The notes beneath the pieces were generated by a model that made no database searches, was not told the DNA's origin, and was given only the letters and a program-made list of their open reading frames with translations. From Planctomycetota bacterium (GTDB lineage Bacteria > Planctomycetota > UBA1135 > UBA2386), in assembly GCA_028281765.1 (NCBI GenBank), contig JANQJF010000001.1, forward strand, positions 1-64,000: a stretch of 64,000 nucleotides of DNA. Reading direction: 5' to 3'. Shown here one piece after another: positions 36,553-45,680 of the stretch. A program made the translations under genes and the position numbers. The stretch's first letter is position 1, and each line of letters starts with the position of its first letter.

Positions 36553-37983
36553 GTGACCGACAACTTCTCACCTCGCGAAATCCTCGAACGCCTCGACCAG
36601 TACGTCGTCGGGCAAGACAAGGCCAAGCGCGCCGTCGCCGTCGCGTTGCGCAACCGCTGGCGGCGGCGCCAGCTCGATGGCGATACCGCGAAGGACGTCT
36701 ACCCGAAGAATATCCTCTTGATCGGGCCTACAGGCGTCGGCAAGACCGAGATCGCGCGGCGGCTGGCGGATCTCTCACGCTCACCCTTCGTCAAGGTCGA
36801 GGCCACGAAGTACAGCGAGGTCGGGTATCACGGTCGCGACGTCGAGTCGATGGTTCGTGATCTGACCGAGTCGGCCGTCGCGATCGTTCGCCGTGAGCAC
36901 GCCGATCGAGTCAAGGAGACCGCGCGCGAGCGCGCCAACGATCGAGTGTTCGTCGCGCTCTGTGCCGCGCAAGGTCTCGACGAACCGATGGATCCATCCG
37001 AACTGGGATGGCAGGTAGACGACGCGGGGCTGTGGCGCCCGACTACGACCGCGGCCGGTGACCCGATCGAACCCGAGGATGACGACGGCAGTCAGCAGGC
37101 GCGCGCCGCGCTGCGCCAGCAGCTCGACGACGGCGGGCTCGAGGACACGATCATCGAGATCGAGGTGCGCGACAACCGCACGCCGACTTTGAACATCATG
37201 GGGCCGCAGGGCAACGACGCGATGGGGATCGACGCGCAGGCACTCCAAGAGATGTGGGGCCGATCGCCGGGCGCGAAGACGCGCGTGCGCAAGCTCCCCG
37301 TGCACGAGGCCCGCACCTTGATCGAAGAGGAAGAAGCCGAGAAGCTCATCGACGAAGAATCGATCTTCCAGGAGGCCATCGAACGCACCGAGAACGACGG
37401 CATCGTGTTCATCGACGAGGTCGACAAGGTGATCGGCGGCGGAGCTGGCGACGGCGGGCCCGACGTTTCTCGCGAAGGCGTGCAGCGCGACCTCCTCTCG
37501 ATCGTCGAGGGCTGCGCGGTCTACACCCGATACGGCCACGTCCGCACCGACCACGTGCTCTTCATCGCGGCCGGCGCGTTCCACTTCCACAAGCCGAGTG
37601 AGCTGATCCCCGAGCTGCAGGGCCGCTTTCCGGTCCGCGTCGCGCTCCAGCCGCTGACCGAAGAGGACTTCGTGCGGATCCTGACGGAGCCGCGCAACAG
37701 CCTAGTGCGGCAATACACCCTGCTGTTCGAGACCGAAGGCGTCGACCTCTCGTTCGACGAAGCTGGGCTTGCGCGACTCGCGGAGCTCGCCTTCCGCGCC
37801 AACTTCCAGACGCAGAACATCGGCGCCCGCCGCCTGTTCACGATCCTCGAGAAGTGCCTCGAGGACCTCTCGTTCCAAGCGGCGGAGATGTCCGGGCAGA
37901 AGGTGGTCGTCGACCGCCGGCTCGTCGACGAGCAGCTTGGCGAGACCGCCGAAGACGACGACCTGATCCAGTACGACGTCTGA
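36553..37983 (+). CDS. hslU: HslU ATPase/unfoldase of the HslUV protease
   Basis: The 476-residue AAA+ protein begins at a GTG. It has the HslU N-terminus (PREILERLDQYVVGQDKAK), Walker A GPTGVGKT at 58-65, the pore motif GYHGRDVESMVRDL, a long I-domain (about 105-240), Walker B GIVFIDEVDKV and the C-terminal NIGARRLFTILEKCLEDL segment. It should unfold proteins for the HslV peptidase. hslV normally precedes hslU, but none is in the window. Confidence 0.95.
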   Translation: MTDNFSPREILERLDQYVVGQDKAKRAVAVALRNRWRRRQLDGDTAKDVYPKNILLIGPTGVGKTEIARRLADLSRSPFVKVEATKYSEVGYHGRDVESMVRDLTESAVAIVRREHADRVKETARERANDRVFVALCAAQGLDEPMDPSELGWQVDDAGLWRPTTTAAGDPIEPEDDDGSQQARAALRQQLDDGGLEDTIIEIEVRDNRTPTLNIMGPQGNDAMGIDAQALQEMWGRSPGAKTRVRKLPVHEARTLIEEEEAEKLIDEESIFQEAIERTENDGIVFIDEVDKVIGGGAGDGGPDVSREGVQRDLLSIVEGCAVYTRYGHVRTDHVLFIAAGAFHFHKPSELIPELQGRFPVRVALQPLTEEDFVRILTEPRNSLVRQYTLLFETEGVDLSFDEAGLARLAELAFRANFQTQNIGARRLFTILEKCLEDLSFQAAEMSGQKVVVDRRLVDEQLGETAEDDDLIQYDV

Positions 37984-38006
37984 TCGGACGGCCCAGCGCG
38001 GCGGGT

Positions 38007-38042
38007 CAGCCCGGCAAACCAGCCCGGCAAAGAGCCGGCAAA
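38007..38042 (+). repeat. Three tandem repeats after hslU
   Basis: CAGCCCGGCAAA occurs at 38007-38018 and 38020-38031, and a shorter copy at 38033-38042. The unit is unlike the arrays before hslU. No function is evident. Confidence 0.6.
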
Positions 38043-38081
38043 CACCGTTGGCATGGCGCCGATCCCGCTCGCTTTTGCTAG

Positions 38082-38134
38082 CCTTCGAGGAAGGTCCGCG
38101 ATTCTGCGGAACGAATCTCCCCGGCCCTCGAAGG
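38082..38134 (+). other. Nested stems in the leader of a sigma factor gene
   Basis: CCTTCGAGG at 38082-38090 pairs with 38126-38134, and inside it TCCGC at 38095-38099 pairs with GCGGA at 38106-38110. The element ends 22 bases before the sigma factor start and may be a leader structure or an operator. Confidence 0.4.
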
Positions 38135-38156
38135 ACCGCCCTCCAAGAGCGAGCGA

Positions 38157-38741
38157 TTGACCGATCTACAACCAAAGACCATCGCTGCCGCCCAGGCAGG
38201 TGACGACGACGCGTGCCGCGAGATCATCCGGGCCCTGCACCGCCCGGTGATCGCCACGATCTACCGCTTCCTCGGCTCGCGCTATTCGCACGAAGTCGAA
38301 GACATCGCGCAGGACATCTTCCTGAAGATCTTCCGCTCGATCGAACGGTTCGACGCGACGCGCGGCGTCAAATTCACGACCTGGATCTACACGTTCGTCC
38401 GCAACCACTGCTTCGACATCATCAAACGTCGACGCATTCGCACGACCTCGCTGAGTGGGGGCCGCGACGACGAAGGCCAGATCGAGGTCCCGGACGAGGG
38501 TATGCGCAAGCCTTCTGCTGCGGCCGAGAACTCCGAACTCGGCCAGAAGATCGAAGAGGCCCTCGACGGCCTCGGCGAAGACCAACGGATGGCTTTCGTG
38601 TTGCGTGAGTACGAAGGCCTGGACTACTCCTCGATCGCGGAAGTGATGGGTGTCTCCGAAGGCACTGTCAAGTCGCGATTGCACCGCGCCAAAGAAGCAC
38701 TACGCACCCGGCTCAAGCCATACGTGAGGACCGGCGCATGA
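38157..38741 (+). CDS. ECF RNA polymerase sigma factor (RpoE-like)
   Basis: The 194-residue protein starts at a TTG. Its sigma-2 region (about 25-95) has EVEDIAQDIFLKIFRSIERF and FTTWIYTFVRNHCFDIIKRR, and its sigma-4 region (about 135-190) has FVLREYEGLDYSSIAEVMGV and EGTVKSRLHRAKEALR. This is a classical ECF layout. Its stop overlaps the start of a membrane protein gene that has the place of an anti-sigma factor. Confidence 0.9.
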   Translation: MTDLQPKTIAAAQAGDDDACREIIRALHRPVIATIYRFLGSRYSHEVEDIAQDIFLKIFRSIERFDATRGVKFTTWIYTFVRNHCFDIIKRRRIRTTSLSGGRDDEGQIEVPDEGMRKPSAAAENSELGQKIEEALDGLGEDQRMAFVLREYEGLDYSSIAEVMGVSEGTVKSRLHRAKEALRTRLKPYVRTGA

Positions 38742-39385
38742 CCGAACCAACAGAACTCGACCTGAACGACGACTTCCAGCCTGGCGACTGGGAGGACCGA
38801 TTCGAGGTCTCGAGCAGCTTCGTCGAGCGGACACTGGAGCGTGTCGTCGCTGACCGCGCGGAGATCGCCGCCGAGGCAGATCGCGTCGAAGAGATCCAAC
38901 TCCCCCGCGAGGTCCTCGAGGCGCTGTCGGTGCCCGAGCCGTCGACCGACTTCGTCGACCGCGTCGCCAGCGAAGTCCGCAACGATCGCGAAGCACGCTG
39001 GGCTCGCGTGCTCGAGACGTACGCCGCGCCGCGACCCAACGAGGAGTTCGTCGAACGAACCCTCAGCGCGCTCCGCATCGATCGCTCCGGGTTCCGGTTG
39101 GTCCCTGATGAGCAGCAGCAACAACAGCAGCCCGCGCCGGTGGTATCGATCTGGCGTCGCACCGCGGTCGCTGCGGCAGCCGCGGTACTCGTCTCGCTCG
39201 GGGCGTTCGCGATGCTCGGCTCCGATCCCGCAGAGCCCCCGGAGCTCTCGCCGGCTCTCGCAACCCAGACCTATACGCCTGCCTCGTGGTCGACCGCCCT
39301 CTCGGGCGTCGTCAATGACATCGAGGACGACATGACTTTCGAACCGATCGCCGCGTTCGCCATGCCCATCGGAGGCAACCGGTAG
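38738..39385 (+). CDS. Single-pass membrane protein, probable anti-sigma partner
   Basis: The 215-residue protein is coupled to the sigma gene by an ATGA overlap. Residues 1-135 are charged and cytoplasmic in prediction, a membrane helix spans about 141-160 (TAVAAAAAVLVSLGAFAML), and a short outer tail follows. The cytoplasmic part has three imperfect copies of one helix: FVERTLERVVADR (28-40), FVDRVASEVRNDR (72-84) and FVERTLSALRIDR (104-116). The zinc-binding motif of ZAS anti-sigma factors is absent. Anti-sigma function is inferred from gene order and topology. Confidence 0.7.
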   Translation: MTEPTELDLNDDFQPGDWEDRFEVSSSFVERTLERVVADRAEIAAEADRVEEIQLPREVLEALSVPEPSTDFVDRVASEVRNDREARWARVLETYAAPRPNEEFVERTLSALRIDRSGFRLVPDEQQQQQQPAPVVSIWRRTAVAAAAAVLVSLGAFAMLGSDPAEPPELSPALATQTYTPASWSTALSGVVNDIEDDMTFEPIAAFAMPIGGNR

Positions 39386-40807
39386 ATGCGTGAGCGACTC
39401 CACATCCTCTGCGGGCTCGTGACGAGCACGGCGTCCTTGATCGCCGCGCAGGAGATCCCACAGCCCACCAAGGCCGCCGCCAAGAAGTTCGTCCAACGCT
39501 ACGACCGCGCGTTGGAGTCGGGCGAGATCGGTCAGCTGGACAGCCTGTTCACGCCGCTTCACGAGCGCGCCCACGCGGCGCGACGCGATTGGCTCAGCAC
39601 CGCCCTTCGAAGTGCCGCCTGGGACGTGACGTCGAAGATCGCCGACTTCGGCACGATCGACGAGCTCGGACTCGCGCTGCTCGAAACCACGTTTCGGCCA
39701 CGCGTCGAGAAGAAGAAGTTGGACGATGACGATGCGATCGTCACGAACCACTATCTCGTCTTCCGGATGTCCGAGGATGGCCCTGTCGGCATCCTCGACG
39801 CGGAAGTCGATACGACGCATCTCGCGAAGATGCCGTTGACGGAACGCGCGGACGGCAAGCTCGGCTGCCGGGCGTGCAACTACGTGATCCGCGCCGACCA
39901 AGACTGGCTCGTCGTGCCGCACAAGCCCGAGCAAGTGGGATGCCTGGAGTCGATCTCGTTCTACTCGCTGCAGCACGGTCTCTCGATGGACATCTCGGTG
40001 CACATCGATCGGAAGGGGCCTGACCCTCGCGCCGCGCTGACACGATTGCTGCGGGGCAAGACGACGCCCGAGCAGAGGGTCGGTGAGATCCATGAGTGGA
40101 TCCCACCGATGCACCGCGACGAGACGCCACGAGGCATGTCCGGTGTCTGTGCGAAGGTCGACGATCCCGACGATTGGACGTCCGCTCTGCACGTGACCGC
40201 GTTCGGCCCGGTGCTCTACCTGTTCGCGGTGCAGGGCAACGGCAAGGCGCTGACAGAACATCGCGCGAGCATCGACGAAGTGCTCGGGTCGTTCATGCTT
40301 CGAGAGACCGACCTCGGGAAGGTGCGCAACACGCTGCGCCCGATCGCGCGTCACACCGGCGGCAGCCTCAAGGGCGCCATCTACTCCAACCCCAAGGTTG
40401 GCGTGACCTTCGCCGGCCCGACAGGCTGGGAGAGCAAGCTGCGTTGTGGCGGCCACCTCTTCCATGTGACCTACTCGTGCCCCACCGATGAGGGCAAGCT
40501 GTCCGTGCGCGCGATGGCACCACCACCGGGCAAGCGCCGCTGGACGATCCGATCCGCGACGTGGTCGATCGACTACGCGATCCACCGCTACGACCTCGTC
40601 GTCGACGACGACTCGGGGTGGGAACGGAACGACGCCGGAGAATTCGTGCGGGAGCTGTCGACGCACCGCAAGAGCGATGGCCTCGTCCGCACCTTCCGCG
40701 GCGTGCTCGACCCCGAGCAGCAGACCCTGTTCGTCCTCGATGCGCGTGCGACCAAGCAGGCGACCCCGTCCGTGTGTCAGTGGTTCGACGGCCTGAGTCG
40801 AAACTGA
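39386..40807 (+). CDS. Secreted protein of unknown function
   Basis: The 473-residue protein follows the preceding stop with no gap, so it belongs to the sigma factor operon. A signal peptide is likely (MRERLHILCGLVTSTASLIAAQ). The mature part has a Lys/Arg-rich first helix, a middle domain with GCRACNYVIRADQDWLVVPH, and a C-terminal domain starting near NPKVGVTFAGPTGWESKLRC. No known family is recognised. Confidence 0.68.
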   Translation: MRERLHILCGLVTSTASLIAAQEIPQPTKAAAKKFVQRYDRALESGEIGQLDSLFTPLHERAHAARRDWLSTALRSAAWDVTSKIADFGTIDELGLALLETTFRPRVEKKKLDDDDAIVTNHYLVFRMSEDGPVGILDAEVDTTHLAKMPLTERADGKLGCRACNYVIRADQDWLVVPHKPEQVGCLESISFYSLQHGLSMDISVHIDRKGPDPRAALTRLLRGKTTPEQRVGEIHEWIPPMHRDETPRGMSGVCAKVDDPDDWTSALHVTAFGPVLYLFAVQGNGKALTEHRASIDEVLGSFMLRETDLGKVRNTLRPIARHTGGSLKGAIYSNPKVGVTFAGPTGWESKLRCGGHLFHVTYSCPTDEGKLSVRAMAPPPGKRRWTIRSATWSIDYAIHRYDLVVDDDSGWERNDAGEFVRELSTHRKSDGLVRTFRGVLDPEQQTLFVLDARATKQATPSVCQWFDGLSRN

Positions 40808-40837
40808 CGACGGCGACCTGACCGCGAGTCGCGCCGG

Positions 40838-41509
40838 CTACTTCTTGGCACCGTTGGCCGGAGGCTTCCTCGGCGCCGCCTTGGGCTTCTCTTCGGCGAG
40901 AGGCGGCGGCACCGGCTTGGGCCGCACCAGCTCGAGCGCCGACTCGATGGTCTTCTGCAGTTCTCCGAGTTTGGACAGCTCGCCGAGCAGTTCTTGCGCG
41001 GCGTGCTCCGCGGCAGCCCGCTCCGTGGCGACGCGTCCCTCGAGCTCGCGATCCTTGGCTTGGATCCCCTCGAGCTCCTTCTGCTTGGCCGCGAGTGCGG
41101 AGTTCGCCGCCGCGATGTTCGCGTCTCGCTCGGTCAGCTGCTTCTCGAGCGCCCGCAGCGGCCCGAGCGCCGCCTGGATCTCGGCCTTCCGCTTGGTCGC
41201 GGCGTCCAGGTCCTCCTCGAGAACGCGCACGTTCGCGAGGAGCTCCTCGAGGGCGGCCGCGGCCTTCGCCTGATTGGCGCGGACCTGCTCGATGCGTCGG
41301 CGCACGGACGTCAGCGAGTCGCGCCGCTCGACGAGTGACTGCTCGGCGATGAACAGGTCCCGATCCAGGCGCTCCGGCGCCCGTTGGGCCGCTCGATCCG
41401 CGGCGTTCTCACTCGCCAGGCGCACCTGATTGGGCTCTGCGCCGACGCAGGAGCCGAGACAAACGGAAAGCAGAAAGCTGAAAGCGACGGCGACCCGCCG
41501 CGTTAGCAT
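40838..41509 (-). CDS. Coiled-coil lipoprotein
   Basis: From the ATG at 41509 the product has 223 residues with a lipoprotein signal ([21 protein letters not shown]). Nearly all of the mature chain is a predicted coiled coil (about residues 40-180, [20 protein letters not shown] and on), ending in a Pro/Lys-rich tail. Such proteins often bridge envelope layers, but nothing specific can be said. It diverges from ndk, with 28 bases between starts. Confidence 0.7.
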   Translation of the reverse strand: MLTRRVAVAFSFLLSVCLGSCVGAEPNQVRLASENAADRAAQRAPERLDRDLFIAEQSLVERRDSLTSVRRRIEQVRANQAKAAAALEELLANVRVLEEDLDAATKRKAEIQAALGPLRALEKQLTERDANIAAANSALAAKQKELEGIQAKDRELEGRVATERAAAEHAAQELLGELSKLGELQKTIESALELVRPKPVPPPLAEEKPKAAPRKPPANGAKK

Positions 41510-41537
41510 GCCCGGCCAATCGGAGATCCAAACTCGC

Positions 41538-42011
41538 ATGGAACGCACGCTCATTCTATTCAAGCCGGACGCGCTGCAGCGCGGACTTGCCGGTCGCATT
41601 CTCACTCGCTTCGAAGAAAAGGGCCTGAAGATCGCCGGCATGAAGCTGATGCAGATCACGCCCGAGCTCGCAGCGAAGCACTACGAAGCTCACAAGGAAC
41701 GCCCGTTCTACCCGGGGCTCGTCCGTTTCATGACCAGCAGCCCGGTTGTGGCGCTCGCCCTCGAAGGTATCGGCGCAATCGCGATGTGCCGCAAGCTCAT
41801 GGGCGCGACCTTCGGCTGTGACGCCGAGCCGGGCACGATCCGCGGCGACTTCGGCGTCAGCCGGTCTTTCAACCTGATCCACGGCTCGGACAGCCCCGAA
41901 GCCGCCGAGAAGGAACTCGGCCTCTTCTTCCCCGAAGGCCTCGTCGAGTACGAAGCCGCAGCCTACGAGTGGGCGTACGACCCGGTCGAGGAGCTCGGAC
42001 GGGAGGTCTGA
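41538..42011 (+). CDS. ndk: Nucleoside-diphosphate kinase
   Basis: The enzyme moves the gamma phosphate from ATP to nucleoside diphosphates through a phosphohistidine. The 157-residue product starts [16 protein letters not shown] and carries the active-site motif [12 protein letters not shown] with the catalytic His. The start at 41538 fits the family's beginning; an ATG at 41508 would add ten residues. Confidence 0.95.
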   Translation: MERTLILFKPDALQRGLAGRILTRFEEKGLKIAGMKLMQITPELAAKHYEAHKERPFYPGLVRFMTSSPVVALALEGIGAIAMCRKLMGATFGCDAEPGTIRGDFGVSRSFNLIHGSDSPEAAEKELGLFFPEGLVEYEAAAYEWAYDPVEELGREV

Positions 42012-43486
42012 GCAGCGCCGAGCTCCACGACGCGCTCGCGGAGCTCGACAGCTTGCTCGACCACCACGTCGTCGACGCGGTCGCGCGGTTGCACGACCGC
42101 GACGACCTGCTCGTGTTCTTGCGCGGCGAGGATCGCCGCCGCGCCCTGCACATCGCGCTCGGCGCGAATCGCGCGCGGGTGTGCGTGACGCGACGCCGCT
42201 TTCCCAAGGCCGCGTTCGCGAGTGGCCCCCTGCTGGACCGACTCGAGACCACGCTGCGGGATACCCGCTACGCCGGCTCGACGCGCGTCGAAGGCGAGCG
42301 GCGCGCGACCCTCCGCTTCCGTCGCGACGATGGCACTGCCGTGCACCTCGAGGTCGAGTTGTTCGGCAATCGCGGCCTATGGTGTCTCCGCGAAGACGGC
42401 GGCCGTGTTCTCGAGATGTCGCGGCTCCCGAACTTCCGCGACCGCACCGTGAAGCCCGGTCATGCATACGAGCCACCGGCCTCGCCGGGCACTCCGCCTG
42501 CGGCGCCGCCGTCGCGGTTCGGCTCGCCCTGCGTCGAGGAGATCGATCGTCACTTCTCGTGCGCGGACGAAGACGAGGAGTCGACCCGAGAGCGCGACGC
42601 ATTGCGCCACATCAGTGAGCGAGCTCTGCAGCGCGGGCAAGCGAAGATCGAAGGCCTGAAGACGCAGCGCGAGTCGATGGAGCGCGCGCACGAGATTCGC
42701 GAGCGGGCCGACTTGCTCCTCGCCTACGGCTACGGTCTTGCACCCGGCGCCACCGAGCTTCGCGCGCCCTCGCCGAGCGGCGACGCCGAGGAAGTCGTGA
42801 TCCCGCTCCAGCCCGGCGTCTCGATCCATGCGCAGGCGGACAAGCTTTACCAAAAGGCGCGCAAGTACGAAGACGGACGCGAGCACGCCGACCGACGCAT
42901 TCAGGAAGCCGAACGGCAGCACGCGATCCTGCGCGAGCTTCGCGACCGCCTCGATCCGGACGACCCGGGCGTAGACACGCTCCGCGAGGTGCGCGAAGCT
43001 CTGCAAGGCTTGGGCCTGGCGCCCAAGCCGAAGGCCCCCACCAAGCCCAACCGGGACAAGGTCTCCCGCCAGGTCGAGAAGGAAGGCTTCCGGCGCTTCG
43101 AGTCGGCGGAGGGGCTGCCGATCTTCGTCGGCCGCAACAACTCGCAGAACGATCGCCTGTCGATCCACTTCGCCCGCGGTAACGATCTTTGGTTCCACGT
43201 GGGCCGCGGATACGCTGGAAGCCATGTCGTCGTCCGCCTGGCCAAGAACCAGAATGCCAGCCTCGAGACGCTACTCGATGCCGGAACGCTCGCGGTGCAC
43301 TTCAGCAAGATCCGCGGCGCCGAGCTCTCCGAAGTGATCTACACGCAAGCGAAGAACGTCAGCAAGCCCAAGGGGCTACCGCTCGGCAAGGTCATTGCGA
43401 CCCGCACGAAGTCGCTGCGTGTGCGCCTCGAGTCCGCGCGTTTGGAGCGCCTGCTCGGCGGTGATGCCCAACGGAGCGATCGATGA
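41969..43486 (+). CDS. NFACT/RqcH-family ribosome quality-control protein
   Basis: The 505-residue protein ends with the NFACT-R (DUF814) domain: [20 protein letters not shown], then [20 protein letters not shown], at about 375-430. A coiled-coil part (about 210-340) and a reduced N-terminal domain ([20 protein letters not shown]) precede it. RqcH binds split large ribosomal subunits and adds alanine tails. At the site of the Asp-Arg pair needed for tailing I read Glu-Arg ([10 protein letters not shown]), a tentative alignment. The ATG at 41969 lies inside the end of ndk; no better start is seen. Confidence 0.85.
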   Translation: MGVRPGRGARTGGLSSAELHDALAELDSLLDHHVVDAVARLHDRDDLLVFLRGEDRRRALHIALGANRARVCVTRRRFPKAAFASGPLLDRLETTLRDTRYAGSTRVEGERRATLRFRRDDGTAVHLEVELFGNRGLWCLREDGGRVLEMSRLPNFRDRTVKPGHAYEPPASPGTPPAAPPSRFGSPCVEEIDRHFSCADEDEESTRERDALRHISERALQRGQAKIEGLKTQRESMERAHEIRERADLLLAYGYGLAPGATELRAPSPSGDAEEVVIPLQPGVSIHAQADKLYQKARKYEDGREHADRRIQEAERQHAILRELRDRLDPDDPGVDTLREVREALQGLGLAPKPKAPTKPNRDKVSRQVEKEGFRRFESAEGLPIFVGRNNSQNDRLSIHFARGNDLWFHVGRGYAGSHVVVRLAKNQNASLETLLDAGTLAVHFSKIRGAELSEVIYTQAKNVSKPKGLPLGKVIATRTKSLRVRLESARLERLLGGDAQRSDR

Positions 43487-45573
43487 CGCCACCCGACCAC
43501 GATCGCGAAGAGGCTGCGCTGATCAACCTGGCGCGCGCCGAGCAAGCGGCGGCCCGACGGCCCGGCGACTTCCGTCTGCGGGCCGAGGTCGTCCGCGCGA
43601 TGCTCGACCTCGCGGAGGTGCAGCCGCAGTTCGCGACTCGGGACGGAACCCCGGCGATCGAACACGCCCTGGCGCTCGCGCAGGAGCTGTACGACGAGCA
43701 GGAGGGTGCCGCGCCCTACGCCGAAGTCTACGTCGACGCGCTCGTGCAGGCCGGCAGTGCGGCGCAGTCCGCCGGCGACTCGATCGCGATCGAGCGCTTC
43801 CGCCGCGCGATCCACGTCCTCCAACGACTCGTCGATCTCGACCCAAAGGACATCGGCCTGCAGTCCAAGCTCGGCACCTGCCACGGCTACCTCGCGATCG
43901 CGCTCGATGATTCGGGACAATCCGACGAGGCCTTCGACCACTATCGTGTGAGCCTCGCGCTCTCCGATCAGATCGCGAAGGCGCACCCGACCGACTCGCG
44001 CGCCCAGAACAATCTCGCGCTCGCGCACAACGCGATCGGCCACCATTACGGCGAGACCGAGCAGCTGACGGACTCGATCGCTCACCACGAAAAGTCGCTC
44101 GCGTTCAACCGCATGCTCGTCGAGCGACAGCCGCAGGAGTCCTACTGGGCCTACTGCCTCGCGACCGACCACGAGAACCTGTGCGATGCGCACGCGCGCG
44201 GCGGATTCCTCGAGCCCGCGCTCGACCACGCGCGCCACGCGCTCGAGCTGCGGCAGCGCATCTGCGAACCGGCCGACACCCCCGCCGACTGGCTCGCACA
44301 GCTCGCGGACAGTCACCGAGACATCGCCGAACTCTCGCAAGAGCAGGGCCTGCGCACCGACGCGATCGAGCACTTCCGCGCCGCGCTGTCGATCTTCGAA
44401 GGTCTGCTGCAGGAGTTTCAGGACGATGAGGAGTTCTTGTTCCGCACCGCGGACAGCCACCTCGTGCTCGGCTACGCCCTCGAGAGTCAGCAGCAGTACG
44501 AAGAGAGCCTCACGTGCTATCGCCGTGCGCTGCGGCTCGATGAACAGCTCTCGCGCCGGCAGCCGGAGGAGTCTCGGTGGCACGCCAACGCGGCGCACTG
44601 CCACCTCTGCGCGAGCCTCGTGTTGCTCGCCCTCGGCCGTCGTGACCAATCGCGGGAGCACGCCGATCGCGGCATCGCGATTCTCGACGAGCAGGTGCGG
44701 CGCAATCCGGACTCCACGGCGCTGCGCACCGACCTCGCGACGTTCCACTCGGAGCTGGCAAACGCCCTGACGATGCACGGCGAACGCGGAGCCGCCCTCA
44801 ATCACTTCGAAGTCGGCCTCGAGATCGATCGCCAGCTGGTCCGTCGTGACTCGAAGGCCAAGCTCCCTCTGGCCAACCTCGCGACGACTCTCGACAGCAT
44901 GTCGGCGCTGCACGAACAGGCCGGCGACCTCGAGCGCGCGATCGAGTTTTCCCGGCAGGCGGTGAGCGCCGAGGAGACCCTCGTCAAGCTCGACCCGGAG
45001 AGCACGGAGTATCAGGGACGCGTCATCCAGGCGCTGATGCACTACGCGAGCAACCTGCGCGAGTTCGGCGACACCGACAAGGCGATGGAGACGATGCAGC
45101 GCAGCCGCCGCCTCGCCCGTCGGCTCAAACGACTCGTGCCGCGCGACGAGTTCGTCGCGGGTCTCGCCGCGCAGGTGCAGCGTGGCCTCGGCCTGGTCTA
45201 CCGTGATCTGCGCGAGCACACGGCGGCAGAGCAGGCCTTCCTCGACGCCGCCCATCGCCTCGCCGAGATCCGCCAGGAGTCGAAGAACCCGGACGCCTGG
45301 TGCGGGCCGGAGGCGGAGACGTACGAGTATCTCGCGGAGCTCCTCGTTTCGCTCGGCCGCGGACACGAGGCGCTCGACGCCGTGACTCAGGCGCTGCAGG
45401 GACGCAAGCGGGCCGCGACGCTCGCCGCGCGCGACCCTCTCGTGCAGCGCGATCTCGCGGGGTGCCACGAACTCGCCGCAGAAGCGGCAGAAGCCGTCGC
45501 CGACCTCGATCGGGCCTCCGAGCACCGCCGCGCCGCGGCGCAGATCTACGAGGAATTCGGCGAGGATCCGTAG
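43483..45573 (+). CDS. Large TPR-repeat protein
   Basis: The 696-residue protein overlaps the preceding stop (ATGA). It consists of helical pairs with TPR character throughout, for example SDEAFDHYRVSLALSDQIAK and DAIEHFRAALSIFEGLL. It has no signal peptide, membrane segment or kinase domain, although its repeats resemble the extracellular TPR parts of planctomycete Ser/Thr kinases. A scaffold role is likely. Confidence 0.8.
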   Translation: MTPPDHDREEAALINLARAEQAAARRPGDFRLRAEVVRAMLDLAEVQPQFATRDGTPAIEHALALAQELYDEQEGAAPYAEVYVDALVQAGSAAQSAGDSIAIERFRRAIHVLQRLVDLDPKDIGLQSKLGTCHGYLAIALDDSGQSDEAFDHYRVSLALSDQIAKAHPTDSRAQNNLALAHNAIGHHYGETEQLTDSIAHHEKSLAFNRMLVERQPQESYWAYCLATDHENLCDAHARGGFLEPALDHARHALELRQRICEPADTPADWLAQLADSHRDIAELSQEQGLRTDAIEHFRAALSIFEGLLQEFQDDEEFLFRTADSHLVLGYALESQQQYEESLTCYRRALRLDEQLSRRQPEESRWHANAAHCHLCASLVLLALGRRDQSREHADRGIAILDEQVRRNPDSTALRTDLATFHSELANALTMHGERGAALNHFEVGLEIDRQLVRRDSKAKLPLANLATTLDSMSALHEQAGDLERAIEFSRQAVSAEETLVKLDPESTEYQGRVIQALMHYASNLREFGDTDKAMETMQRSRRLARRLKRLVPRDEFVAGLAAQVQRGLGLVYRDLREHTAAEQAFLDAAHRLAEIRQESKNPDAWCGPEAETYEYLAELLVSLGRGHEALDAVTQALQGRKRAATLAARDPLVQRDLAGCHELAAEAAEAVADLDRASEHRRAAAQIYEEFGEDP

Positions 45574-45680
45574 CAACTCCGGTCCCGCACGACGGATGCG
45601 ACCACCGGTGCTTGACATCCTCGCTCCCCCCCACGACCCTCACGGTTTCGCAGCCCCCTCTGCGTCCCTGAGAGCGAACC

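Noticed and set aside
41430..41537. Longer ndk start
   Set aside because: The added residues are basic and unlike the family, and they overlap the divergent lipoprotein gene's start region.
45612..45617. TTGACA as a -35 box before the TPR lipoprotein gene
   Set aside because: No -10-like hexamer is present at 16-18 bases downstream; the match is probably chance.
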